A program made the position numbers and the translations under genes. From Phycisphaeraceae bacterium (GTDB lineage Bacteria > Planctomycetota > Phycisphaerae > Phycisphaerales > UBA1924), in the NCBI GenBank assembly GCA_019636655.1, contig JAHBXB010000001.1:1178001-1242000 (forward strand): a DNA stretch of 64,000 bases, written 5' to 3'. Position 1 is the first letter of the stretch. Every line of letters begins with the position of its first letter. This document shows positions 8,807 to 17,397 of this stretch, one piece after another. The notes beneath the pieces were generated by a model. That model saw only the letters and a list, made by a program, of their open reading frames with translations, was not told the DNA's origin and did no database searches.

Positions 8807-9796
8807 ATGCCCGCAAGCCGAACCGCCCAACATGCGACGTCCTCCCCTTCGATCGAAGTGCCCGCGGCGGCACCTTCCGGCGAGGCGGAGAGTGAGCTTC
8901 CGCACTCGATTACCGCGCCGATCGCTCAGATCGACGCCTACGTCTCGCAGTACCTCGATTCCACGGGTCTGCCCGAGAACCTCGTCGCTGCTGTTCGGTA
9001 CGCTTTGCTCGGTCCGGGCAAGAGGATGCGGCCGCTGCTGGTGTGGCACTCCTGCCGGGCCGCCGGCGGCGAGGGCACGTCGGCCCTTCCCGCAGCCGCG
9101 GCACTGGAGCTTGTGCATGCGTTCAGCCTTGTGCACGACGACCTGCCCGGCCTTGACAACGACGACCTGCGGCGTGGTCGGCCGACGCTTCACCGGCACA
9201 CCTCGGAGGCGATGGCGATCCTCGCGGGCGATGCCATGCTCACGCTGGCGATGCGGGTGCTCGTCGACAAGGTCGCCGGCGAAGGGCTCGCGGGCGCGCT
9301 GGTGCGAGAACTGACAGAGGCGACGGCGGCGATGATCGCCGGTCAGGTCTTCGACACGCTCGGCGGATTCCCCCGGGACGGCGCCCGGGAACTTGACGCC
9401 GAGCATCGATTGGAACTGATCCATCACAACAAGACGGGGGCGCTCATCCGGGCGTCGTGCCGCATGGGGGCCTTGTGCGGCCTCGGGGACCCGTCGCCGG
9501 ACCTCACGAACCCGGTCCTGGTTGCCCTTTCGACCTACTCCGACTCCATCGGCCTGATGTTCCAGATTGTCGATGACCTGCTCGACGTCACCCAGACCAC
9601 CGCCCATCTGGGCAAGAAGTCGGGGAAGGATCAGGATGCAGGAAAGCTGACCTACCCGGGGGTCTTCGGCATCGAGCGTTCGCGGCAGGAGGTGCAGCGA
9701 CTGCACGATCAGGCGATCGCGGCGATCGCGCCGCTGCCGGAATCAGCCGATCCGCTGCGCCGGTTGTGTTCGTACATGGCCGTACGGTCCAAGTGA
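8807..9796 (+). CDS. Polyprenyl (farnesyl/geranylgeranyl-type) diphosphate synthase
   Basis: This is an all-helical trans-prenyltransferase that condenses isopentenyl diphosphate with allylic diphosphates, 329 aa from ATG 8807 or 331 from ATG 8801. The motifs are GPGKRMRPLL, the first Asp-rich motif DDLPGLDNDDLRRGRPTLH, GDAMLTLA, the KTGALI segment, and the second Asp-rich motif FQIVDDLLDVT, then GKKSGKDQDAGKLTYPG. These are typical of the IspA/CrtE short-chain group. About 30 Ala/Pro/Ser-rich residues precede the fold. The dxs gene 129 bp downstream makes the first MEP-pathway intermediate, so the pair suits isoprenoid supply. Exact chain length cannot be assigned from sequence alone. Confidence 0.92.
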   Translation: MPASRTAQHATSSPSIEVPAAAPSGEAESELPHSITAPIAQIDAYVSQYLDSTGLPENLVAAVRYALLGPGKRMRPLLVWHSCRAAGGEGTSALPAAAALELVHAFSLVHDDLPGLDNDDLRRGRPTLHRHTSEAMAILAGDAMLTLAMRVLVDKVAGEGLAGALVRELTEATAAMIAGQVFDTLGGFPRDGARELDAEHRLELIHHNKTGALIRASCRMGALCGLGDPSPDLTNPVLVALSTYSDSIGLMFQIVDDLLDVTQTTAHLGKKSGKDQDAGKLTYPGVFGIERSRQEVQRLHDQAIAAIAPLPESADPLRRLCSYMAVRSK

Positions 9797-9885
9797 GCCC
9801 CCTGACAGCCGAGCAGGCCCGTTTGCCGATACCAGATCCGATTAAGGCTCGATTTTCGTCGCTGTACGCACGAGGCTAGCGACGG

Positions 9886-9891
9886 TAAACT
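9886..9891 (+). promoter_or_regulatory. Possible -10 TAAACT upstream of dxs
   Basis: TAAACT lies 34 nt upstream of the dxs ATG. At 17-bp spacing the -35 position reads TGTACG, a poor match, so this is a weak promoter call. It abuts the inverted repeat at 9891-9908. Confidence 0.3.
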
Positions 9892-9908
9892 TTCAGCGAG
9901 CACTGAAA
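9891..9908. promoter_or_regulatory. Inverted repeat TTTCAG-N6-CTGAAA in dxs leader
   Basis: A perfect 6-bp inverted repeat with a 6-nt centre lies just downstream of the possible -10 and 17 nt before the dxs start. It could be an operator or a small mRNA hairpin. No regulator is identifiable. Confidence 0.3.
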
Positions 9909-9925
9909 ACCACTGCGAGACCTGA

Positions 9926-11917
9926 ATGTCCATTCTCGAGCAGATTAAGTCACCGGCCGATCTCCGTCGCCTGCCCGTCGAGCAACTGCCGCAGGTCGCG
10001 CAGGAGATCCGGGAAGCGATCGTGCACCAGGTCTCGAGATCGGGCGGCCACCTCGCTCCGAATCTCGGCGTGGTCGAACTGACCATCGCGATGCACTACG
10101 TCTTTGACTTCGCCCACGACCGGTTGCTGTTTGACGTCGGGCACCAGTGTTACCCGCACAAACTACTCACCGGACGGCTGCCGATGTTCGGCGCCCTGCG
10201 AACGAGCGCTGGCATGGCCGGGTTCCCGGCGCCCAGCGAATCCGAGTACGACCTCTTCGCGGTGGGCCACGCGGGCACGGGGATCTCGACCGCGGTGGGC
10301 ATGGCGCGGGGCGACACGCTCAACGGCGAGGGGTTCGATCCCAAGTCGAACGCCGACGGCCGGCGGGTGGTCACGATCATCGGCGATGCTTCGATCGTCA
10401 ACGGGGTCGCGATGGAGGGGCTCAATGGGGCGGGGACGCTGAATCGACAGTTCCTCGTCGTGCTCAACGACAACGGCATGTCGATCTCCAAGCCACAGGG
10501 GGCGATCGCGCAGTACTTCGACCGGGTGAGGCTGTCGCACCTGTACTCGGACTTCAAGAAGTCGGCGAAGGAGTTCCTCAGGACGCTGCCCGGCGGATCG
10601 GTGCTGCAGGACGCCTACCACCGTGCCGGCGAGGCGACGAAGGCCATGGTCAACCACGGCGCGTGGTTCGAGAACTTCGGGCTGGTGACGGTCGGCCCGA
10701 TCGACGGGCACGATCTACCCACGCTGATCGAGTTCCTCGCCGAGGCGAGAGAGTTTGACCGGCCGATGGTGCTGCACGTCAAGACGATCAAGGGCAAGGG
10801 GTATGAGTTCTCGGAGGGGGATTCAAGCGCGTTCCACTCTCCCGCGCCGTTCGTCCGCGAGGGGTGCCGGGTTGAGATCAAGAAGGATGGGAGGTCGTTC
10901 ACCACCGCGGTCGGCGATGCGATGGTCGCGATGATGGAGCAGGACCCGCGGGTCGTCGCGTGCACCGCGGCGATGCCGGATGGGACCGGGATGAACAAGA
11001 TGCTGTCGCGGTTCCCGGATCGCGGGTTCGATTCGGGGATCTGCGAGTCGCACGCGATGGACATGATGGCCGGGCTGGCGAAGACCGGATGGAAGCCATT
11101 CTTCGCCGTCTACAGCACGTTCCTGCAGCGGGCGTTCGACCAGGCGTTCCAGGAAGTCTCGCTGCAGGGGCTCTCGGTGCGGCTGCTGCTTGATCGCGCG
11201 GGCCTGGTCGGCGGCGACGGCGCAGTCCACCACGGCTTCTGCGACATCTCGATTCTCCGGACGCTGCCCAACGCGGCGATTACCGCCGCGATCGACGAGC
11301 CCTCCCTGCTCGCGGCCCTTGAGTTCCTGCGCACCTACGACGACGGTCTGTCGTCAGTCCGCTACCCGCGAGACACCGTCAGCCCCAGGTTGGCGGACCA
11401 GCAGTGTCCCCCGTTCGTGCTCGGCAAAGCCCGCTGCCTGACCCCTCAGTTCGACGTCGCGTCGGCCCAGGACCAGACGAGCGGACGCCCCGATGTCGCG
11501 GTGCTCGCGTTCGGCACGCCGGCGATCGATGCCCTCAAGGCCGCGGACAACCTTGCCGGGGAGTACGCGGTCGGGGTATGGGACGCCCGCTTTGCGAAAC
11601 CGGTTGATCGCGACCTGATCCGTACGCTGCTGGAGCGGAAGATCCCCGTGGTCACGGTCGAGGATCACGGGATCGTGGGCGGCTTCGGCGCGGCCGTGCT
11701 GGAGGCCGCGCAGGAGATGGGGCTTGATGCGTCGGGTGTGACGCGGCTCGCCCTCCCGGACGCCTGGATCATGCAGGACTCTCGCGCCAAGCAGCTCGGC
11801 GAGGCGGGAATCGACGCGGCGGGCATTGCCCGCGGGATCCGCAACGCAGCCGCTCCCGCCGGCCGACCCATCGAGCCCGAGTTCAAGATGCCCAAGGTCC
11901 CCGCCGCCGCCCGGTGA
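9926..11917 (+). CDS. dxs: 1-deoxy-D-xylulose-5-phosphate synthase
   Basis: Dxs is a thiamine-diphosphate enzyme that condenses pyruvate with glyceraldehyde 3-phosphate at the head of the MEP isoprenoid pathway. At 663 aa it is slightly longer than the usual 620-640. Matches include GGHLAPNLGVVELTIAMHYVF, FDVGHQCYPHKLLTGR, the thiamine-binding segment with NDNGMSIS at 181-188, HVKTIKGKGYEFSE, and the transketolase domain with catalytic Glu in DSGICESHAMDMMAGLA. The thiamine motif reads GDAS (153-156) instead of the usual GDG, which is unusual. The C-terminal 20 residues are Pro/Ala-rich. It sits between the polyprenyl synthase and nadK on the same strand. Confidence 0.93.
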   Translation: MSILEQIKSPADLRRLPVEQLPQVAQEIREAIVHQVSRSGGHLAPNLGVVELTIAMHYVFDFAHDRLLFDVGHQCYPHKLLTGRLPMFGALRTSAGMAGFPAPSESEYDLFAVGHAGTGISTAVGMARGDTLNGEGFDPKSNADGRRVVTIIGDASIVNGVAMEGLNGAGTLNRQFLVVLNDNGMSISKPQGAIAQYFDRVRLSHLYSDFKKSAKEFLRTLPGGSVLQDAYHRAGEATKAMVNHGAWFENFGLVTVGPIDGHDLPTLIEFLAEAREFDRPMVLHVKTIKGKGYEFSEGDSSAFHSPAPFVREGCRVEIKKDGRSFTTAVGDAMVAMMEQDPRVVACTAAMPDGTGMNKMLSRFPDRGFDSGICESHAMDMMAGLAKTGWKPFFAVYSTFLQRAFDQAFQEVSLQGLSVRLLLDRAGLVGGDGAVHHGFCDISILRTLPNAAITAAIDEPSLLAALEFLRTYDDGLSSVRYPRDTVSPRLADQQCPPFVLGKARCLTPQFDVASAQDQTSGRPDVAVLAFGTPAIDALKAADNLAGEYAVGVWDARFAKPVDRDLIRTLLERKIPVVTVEDHGIVGGFGAAVLEAAQEMGLDASGVTRLALPDAWIMQDSRAKQLGEAGIDAAGIARGIRNAAAPAGRPIEPEFKMPKVPAAAR

Positions 11918-11946
11918 GCGTTCGCATCCTGCGATCGCTTCGCCAC

Positions 11947-11952
11947 TAGACT
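11947..11952 (+). promoter_or_regulatory. -10-like TAGACT before nadK
   Basis: TAGACT lies 7 nt upstream of the nadK ATG, in the 42-bp gap after dxs. There is no ribosome binding site. It fits the leaderless pattern of this window. Confidence 0.45.
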
Positions 11953-11959
11953 CTTCGTC

Positions 11960-12844
11960 ATGCCACGGCGTGTGCTGCTGCTGGTAAACCGATCAAAGCC
12001 CGACGTGATCGCTGCGCTTGAAGAGGTCCGCGAACTGCTTGCCTCGCACGCGAGGGTGGTCGCCGAGTCGGATGCCGCCGCGGAGGAGCCGCTTTCGGAG
12101 GCCGAAGCGGCGGGCGCTGATCTGATCGTCGTGCTGGGAGGAGACGGGTCGATCCTGTCCGCCGCGCGACGCAGCGTCCATCTCGGTCTGCCAATGCTCG
12201 GGGTCAACCTCGGCAAACTGGGGTTCATGGCGGAGTTCGATCTGGCGGCGCTCCGCGAGCAGGCGCCGGCCTTGTTCTCTGGCGGGGCGCTGCTTGAGCA
12301 GCGGCGGCCGCTCATCAGCGCCCAGGTCTTCGCCAACGGCGAGCCCAGGTTCCAGGGGTTGTCGCTGAACGATGCCGTGATCACGGCGGGCCCGCCGTTC
12401 CGGATGATCTCGATGTCGCTGTCGATCGATGGTGCGATCGGGCCGCGCGTGATGGGCGACGGTTTGATTGTCTCGACGCCGATCGGATCCACGGCGTACA
12501 ACGTTTCAGCAGGTGGGCCGATCCTCGCCACCGAGCTCTCGGCGTTCGTGATCACTCCGATCGCCGCGCACTCGCTGGCGTTTCGGCCGGTCGTCGCGGC
12601 GTCGTCGAGCACGATCGAGATCACGATGGAATCGGTCAACCAGGACGGCGGCCGGCGGGTGAACTCGGGAACCACGCTGGTGCTCGATGGGCAGCCGAGG
12701 ACGCACCTCTCGGCCGGAGAGCGTGTCCTGATCACGCAGCACAAAGCGACCATTTCGTTTGTGCGAAACCCGAAAGGCTCGTACTGGGCCACGCTGCTGA
12801 ACAAGATGAACTGGGCTGCCCAGCCACGCTCACGGAACCGGTAA
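11960..12844 (+). CDS. nadK: NAD kinase
   Basis: NadK phosphorylates NAD to NADP in the cytoplasm. The 294-aa protein has the diagnostic GGDGS motif at residues 60-64 with its catalytic Asp, then VNLGKLGFMAEF, the NDAVI segment of the C-terminal beta-rich domain, and VSTPIGSTAYNVSAGGPI. Length and motif order are normal for the family. The start is supported by TAGACT 7 nt upstream and by the conserved beta strand RRVLLLVNRSK at residue 3. It converges on the fasciclin gene, with 18 bp between stops. Confidence 0.95.
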   Translation: MPRRVLLLVNRSKPDVIAALEEVRELLASHARVVAESDAAAEEPLSEAEAAGADLIVVLGGDGSILSAARRSVHLGLPMLGVNLGKLGFMAEFDLAALREQAPALFSGGALLEQRRPLISAQVFANGEPRFQGLSLNDAVITAGPPFRMISMSLSIDGAIGPRVMGDGLIVSTPIGSTAYNVSAGGPILATELSAFVITPIAAHSLAFRPVVAASSSTIEITMESVNQDGGRRVNSGTTLVLDGQPRTHLSAGERVLITQHKATISFVRNPKGSYWATLLNKMNWAAQPRSRNR

Positions 12845-12862
12845 CGGCTCCGCACTCGATGT

Positions 12863-13480
12863 CTAATGGGCCGAGCGGTCCGCCGATTTGTCGTCCGTTG
12901 CGGTCTTTGCCTTCGGTTTGGGCAGGAGAACCGTGTCGACGACATGGACGACCCCGTTCGAGCACTTGATGTCGGTCTTGACGACGACCGACATGTGCGC
13001 GGGATCGTTGCCGATGTAGACCTTTCCTTCCTTGACCCCCACCAGGAAGCCCTGGCCCTGCAGGGTCTTGGAGCACTCCCGGATCTTCGTCAGGTCGCAG
13101 CCCATGACCGTGCGGCCGCTGATGATGTGAAACTTGAGAATGTCCGCCAGCTGTTCCTTGTTCTCCGGCTTGAAGATCGACTCGAGCGTTTCGGGCGGGA
13201 GCTTGGCGAATGCCTCATCAGTCGGGGCAAAGACGGTCAGCGGGCCTTCGCCGGACAGTACGCTGTCCAACTCGGCGGCCTTGAAGGCCTCAAGGAGCTT
13301 GGAATGGCGACCGGTGGCCGCGAGCGACTTGGAGACGTTCTCCGCGGCTGCGGGAGCGGCATTCGCTGGGCGGCTCTCCTTGCCATCTGTCGCGGGCTGC
13401 CCCGGGGTACCAAGAACAGTCGAAGCGAGCCCAATCGTGGCAAGAGCCATCGCGCGGTTCATCACCCAGTTTCCTATCAT
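12863..13480 (-). CDS. Secreted fasciclin (FAS1) domain protein
   Basis: This 205-aa exported protein has a signal peptide at about residues 1-25 (MALATIGLASTVLG core) and an Ala-rich spacer. A single FAS1 domain follows, with the hallmark H1 box LTVFAPTDEAFAKLP and the H2-like segment GVVHVVDTVLLP. FAS1 domains mediate adhesion or polysaccharide and protein contacts outside the cell. The frame is open to 13633, but ATG 13480 begins the signal peptide and has TAGGGT 7 nt upstream. The C-terminus is a short charged tail rich in Lys, Asp and Ser. Partner and function are unknown. Confidence 0.9.
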   Translation of the reverse strand: MIGNWVMNRAMALATIGLASTVLGTPGQPATDGKESRPANAAPAAAENVSKSLAATGRHSKLLEAFKAAELDSVLSGEGPLTVFAPTDEAFAKLPPETLESIFKPENKEQLADILKFHIISGRTVMGCDLTKIRECSKTLQGQGFLVGVKEGKVYIGNDPAHMSVVVKTDIKCSNGVVHVVDTVLLPKPKAKTATDDKSADRSAH

Positions 13481-13487
13481 CTTCCGA

Positions 13488-13493
13488 ACCCTA
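13488..13493 (-). promoter_or_regulatory. -10-like TAGGGT before fasciclin gene
   Basis: Read on the minus strand, TAGGGT lies 7 nt before ATG 13480 with no ribosome binding site. It is one of the leaderless-type starts in this window. Confidence 0.4.
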
Positions 13494-13624
13494 CCGGGTT
13501 CCGGGCACAGGAATTGATCTGCCGCGGCCCGTTTACGCGAGTTTGGCGCTGGTGGAACACCCGTGCGACCGGCTTTGTTCCAGCCCAACGACGTTGACGT
13601 GTGAGATGTGGAGGTCGGCCGTCC

Positions 13625-14482
13625 ATGAAGCACCGGAGTATCTCTCGACGCATCCTCAGATCGGCTGGATGGCTGGCTATTGGCTACATCGGGTGGTGCA
13701 CCGTGCTCATGTCATGCGAATCCCGGCTGCTCTACCCCCGGGATCTGGTCGGGCCGGCGGTTCGTGTCCTGTCCAGTGAAGACGGGGAGGTCGTCTGGAT
13801 GGCGCTACCCGACGGAGCTCGGGTCGAAGGGTGGTTCCTTCCCGGGCTGGGACGCGATGCCGCGAACCCGGGGCCCTTGGTGATCTACGCCCACGGCAAC
13901 GCGGAACTCATCGAGCAGAACCTGGGCAGGGCGCGGATGTATCAGGACCTTGGGATCTCGGTGCTGATGCCCGAGTACCGCGGATATGGACGATCCGGCG
14001 GCAGCCCGGGCGAGGCCGAAATCGTCGCCGACTTCGGTCGATTCGCGGAGTGGGCTGCCGGCCAGCCTGAGGTGGATCCTCGCCAGGTGGTCTACCACGG
14101 GCGCTCATTGGGAGGGGGCGTAACGGCGCAGTTGGCCGCGAGGCGTCCCCCATTCGCGATGATCCTTGAGTCGTCGTTCACCAGCGTCACGTCGATGGCG
14201 TGGTCGTTCGGCGTCCCGCCGTTCTTGGTTCGCAACACCTACCGCACCGACCTTGTGTTGCCGGGCCTCAACCGGCCTCTCCTGATCATCCACGGAACCG
14301 ACGATGACATCATCCCGGTGGTCCACGGCCGCCGGCTGCATGAACTGGCTCCTGGTTCAACCCTGGTCGAACTTGCGGGCACGCACAACGATTTTCCGCA
14401 GGACGAGCGGGCGTATCGAGCCGCGATCAGAATGTTCCTGGATGAACACGGGCTCGTGCCGGCGAATGCGCCCGCACCGTGA
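13625..14482 (+). CDS. Membrane-associated alpha/beta hydrolase
   Basis: This 285-aa serine hydrolase resembles the ABHD13/BEM46-like group. A hydrophobic N-terminal anchor (about 13-31, ending LMSC, possibly a weak lipobox) precedes ESRLLYPRD. The oxyanion segment YAHGNAE, the nucleophile elbow GRSLG with Ser161, the acid in HGTDDDIIP and the His in AGTHND complete the triad. ATG 13625 is chosen because GGAGGT lies 9 nt upstream (13610-13615). Substrate is unknown; lipid or ester substrates are common in the group. Its stop TGA abuts the reverse-strand stop of the next gene, forming TGATCA. Confidence 0.87.
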   Translation: MKHRSISRRILRSAGWLAIGYIGWCTVLMSCESRLLYPRDLVGPAVRVLSSEDGEVVWMALPDGARVEGWFLPGLGRDAANPGPLVIYAHGNAELIEQNLGRARMYQDLGISVLMPEYRGYGRSGGSPGEAEIVADFGRFAEWAAGQPEVDPRQVVYHGRSLGGGVTAQLAARRPPFAMILESSFTSVTSMAWSFGVPPFLVRNTYRTDLVLPGLNRPLLIIHGTDDDIIPVVHGRRLHELAPGSTLVELAGTHNDFPQDERAYRAAIRMFLDEHGLVPANAPAP

Positions 14483-17302
14483 TCAGCATCCGCGGATCGA
14501 CCCGGACAACCTGGACTCCTCGACCGGGGTCGGGTCGGGCTGGATCTCGGAGGGTGGGGCGGCCCACTCGAACCGGGCCTGCAGACCGAAGGCGCGAGTC
14601 AGCAGCGAGCACTTTCGCTGCGCACCCCAGATATCAACTGTCGGCTCCGGGTCCGCTTCGACGGTGAAGATCGCCTGGCCGTCGGAGGTCGACAGCCGGA
14701 CCCCCTGAACTCGCTGCGTGTGTGTGCGGTCCAGTCCATCGGCGATCCGCAGGATGGCCGCGAGCGCCCGGACCGTGCGGCGGTCTTCCTTCGGCAGACG
14801 GGCGAACGAGCGGTGGCGGCCCTTCGGCTCAGCCCTCCTGTGGTAGCGGGCGAGGTGGGCAATGATCTCGACCTCCCGGGCCGAAAAGCCGGGGAGATCG
14901 GCATGAACGATCAGGTGGTAGGAGTGCTTGTGGTGGCGCGCGTAGTTGATGAGATAGCCAACGTCGTGCACAAGCGCCGCGGCCTCAAGCAGTACGCGGT
15001 GGCGGGGAGACAGGTCTGACGCATGGCCGTCGCCCACGGCGGCAAGTTGATCGAAGATCTGGAGCGCCAGCCTGGCGACGTGAGTGCAGTGGCGGTGCTC
15101 GTAACCGCACGCTCGCGCAAAGCGGCGGACAGACCGGAGGGGATCCCTCGGATCGGCGTGGCGCCCACCGCTGTCCCGGGCGTCCGCCGTGTCGGTCCCG
15201 TGCGGAAAGGCGTCCTGGACCATCGTGAGCAGGAGCCCATCGCGGATGCCGCCCTCATGAGCCTTGATCACGTCGATCTCGAGGTGGCGCATGACGCAGT
15301 CCACGATCGTCAGCCCGGCGACGATGATGTCCGCACGATCGGCGCTGAGCCCTGGCGTTCGGGCACGCTCTCGCAGCGGCGTCTTCCGGAGGTTGTCCAG
15401 CAGGTGCCGGACTTCAAACCGCCGGACCTCGTGTCCCTGGACCGAACCGGCGAAGAGGCCATCCGCAGCGGGACCGAGGTTCGCGTGCAACACCATCGAC
15501 GCCAGTGTCGTGATCGTGCCGCCGGTTCCGATGAGCATCAGCGGCAGGAACTGCGGCGACCCAATGTGGCGATCAAGGTCCTTGCGCACAGCCTTGCGCA
15601 TCTCGTCAAATCGAGGACCAGCGCACTGCTCTGGCCCGCCGAACCGCTCGGTCAGCCGCACCGCCCCCTGGGGGATCGTGTAGATCCGCTCAATCACGCT
15701 GCCGGGGTTTGCCGGCGCCGAGAGGATGACCTCCGTGGAACCGCCGCCGATATCGACTACCGCCGACCGTGCCGCCGACAGATCGACCGCGTTCGAGGCC
15801 GAGAGGTAGGCCAGACGCGCCTCCTCCTCCGCGCCGACGACCTGGAGTTCAACCCCTGCCTGCGAGCGGACTCGGTCGAGAAACTCATCGCGGTTTGACG
15901 CCTCGCGAACGGCCGCGGTGCCAACCACGCGCAGCGCCGCAACCCCGTAGCCGTCGGCGATGGTTCGCATGCGCGTGATGGCCACAGCCGCGTCCATCAT
16001 TGCCCGGTCGTCCAGCCGCCCGGTCGCATCGATGCCCCGACCGAGGCGGGCGATCTCCTTCTCATCATCGAGGACGCGGTAGGAGCCGTCCGGGGCGGCT
16101 TCGGCGATGATGAGCCGAATGGAGTTTGTGCCGACGTCGATTGCGGCGATACGGATCGGGCCTCCGTGATCGGGCGTCAGCGGCGACGCCGGTGGAACAC
16201 TCCCAGCGGCGGCGGCAACTCGATTCACGTCGGCCAGGACGACGACCTCAGGAGGCGCCGGGGGGCCGGGCCGCGCGCCAGCTTGCGGGGCTAATGGCCT
16301 GAACTCTGCACTCGCGGCGCGAACAATCGCGCGCAGGTCGTCAAGCAGCGTCTCGCCTCCGGTGCGGTTCCAGCCGCCGAGGAACTGATCGTGCTGGTGG
16401 CTGAGCTGGCCCCGTCGCTGATCGATGAGCGACGCCAGCCCCGCACGGAGCTGGGGAGTCCACTTCGCCGCGAGCCCGATCTCGACGGAACCCTCGCTGC
16501 GATCAAGGCGGGCTGCAATCGCTTCAAGCCGCAGCAGTTCCTGGTGGGCGTCGTTCACCGACCCCATCTTCTCCTGAATCCGGGCGATTCCGCGGCTGGC
16601 GGCTCGCACCAACTTCCGATCGAAGATCGTTCCGAACAGTTCGACGACGTACCGCAGCCTCTTGGTGACCAAGCGGAGCGAGTGGAGGTTGTCGATGACG
16701 CTCAGATCCGCCTCTGCCGCGCTGACGAAAGCCTGCATGCCGGTCTCGATCGCTCCCGTGGCAACCGCGGCCAGTGTCCGGTGGACACCGGTTGCCTCCG
16801 GCCTGCGATCCTGGGTGGCCGACTCGACAAGTGCCCGGCCGAGGCGGCGGAGTCGTGCCGGCGAGTGCTTCTTGGCCGCCGCGACGACCTCGGCTTGCGC
16901 GACGGAACGGTCGTGGGTGGTGATGGCGATCAGGTGATCCAGAAGCGGGGTCAGCGAGGGCTCGACCTGGTCCCTCGCTTCTCGGAGCCTGGCGAGGTGG
17001 ACGTCCGAGTCGCGTGCATCGCCGGCGGCTCGCCGGATCTTCTTCAACCGGCGGAGCGCCTTGTCTGCGGTGTCGCGGTCTAGGGCCGGCTCGAAGGCCT
17101 CAACTGCGGCCTCCGCTCGGCGCGTGGCAACTCGGAGCTGATGGATGTACTCGGGATCCTTGTGAGAGCGGCTCGATGCAAGCTTCAGGAGCACGCCGAC
17201 GGCATCAAGCCGCGTGGTGAAGACGCGGCGTGCCGCCGCGGCAACGGCCATATCCGGCCGCAATCCCTTCACCCACTTGCACTTGCTGGTCTTGTACGTC
17301 AT
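14483..17302 (-). CDS. CHAD-PPX/GppA-HD fusion protein (exopolyphosphatase-type)
   Basis: This 939-aa protein has three modules. Residues 10-315 form a CHAD domain, a helical polyphosphate-binding fold with conserved His and basic residues (IHQLRVATRRAEA and RLVTKRLRYVVELF). After a Pro/Ala linker, 382-690 is an exopolyphosphatase/GppA domain with IAAIDVGTNSIRLIIAE, the second phosphate loop VVDIGGGSTEV at 515-525 and GTGGTITTLASM. Residues 715-900 form an HD-type C-terminal domain with ALVHDVGY (His779-Asp780) and IADGLDRTH. PPX enzymes remove terminal phosphate from polyphosphate or convert pppGpp, so the CHAD domain may anchor the substrate. PPX-HD is known from the family; the N-terminal CHAD fusion is less usual. 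No clear Shine-Dalgarno sequence is seen. Confidence 0.9.
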   Translation of the reverse strand: MTYKTSKCKWVKGLRPDMAVAAAARRVFTTRLDAVGVLLKLASSRSHKDPEYIHQLRVATRRAEAAVEAFEPALDRDTADKALRRLKKIRRAAGDARDSDVHLARLREARDQVEPSLTPLLDHLIAITTHDRSVAQAEVVAAAKKHSPARLRRLGRALVESATQDRRPEATGVHRTLAAVATGAIETGMQAFVSAAEADLSVIDNLHSLRLVTKRLRYVVELFGTIFDRKLVRAASRGIARIQEKMGSVNDAHQELLRLEAIAARLDRSEGSVEIGLAAKWTPQLRAGLASLIDQRRGQLSHQHDQFLGGWNRTGGETLLDDLRAIVRAASAEFRPLAPQAGARPGPPAPPEVVVLADVNRVAAAAGSVPPASPLTPDHGGPIRIAAIDVGTNSIRLIIAEAAPDGSYRVLDDEKEIARLGRGIDATGRLDDRAMMDAAVAITRMRTIADGYGVAALRVVGTAAVREASNRDEFLDRVRSQAGVELQVVGAEEEARLAYLSASNAVDLSAARSAVVDIGGGSTEVILSAPANPGSVIERIYTIPQGAVRLTERFGGPEQCAGPRFDEMRKAVRKDLDRHIGSPQFLPLMLIGTGGTITTLASMVLHANLGPAADGLFAGSVQGHEVRRFEVRHLLDNLRKTPLRERARTPGLSADRADIIVAGLTIVDCVMRHLEIDVIKAHEGGIRDGLLLTMVQDAFPHGTDTADARDSGGRHADPRDPLRSVRRFARACGYEHRHCTHVARLALQIFDQLAAVGDGHASDLSPRHRVLLEAAALVHDVGYLINYARHHKHSYHLIVHADLPGFSAREVEIIAHLARYHRRAEPKGRHRSFARLPKEDRRTVRALAAILRIADGLDRTHTQRVQGVRLSTSDGQAIFTVEADPEPTVDIWGAQRKCSLLTRAFGLQARFEWAAPPSEIQPDPTPVEESRLSGSIRGC

Positions 17303-17397
17303 GGGGTGTCCACGGGCCCCGGGCGGAGACGGTCCAATCGTGACCGGCAGAAGAGTCTATCGCTGGGTCGCCGCGAGCGGGAGCCCTGCCTGCCCCA

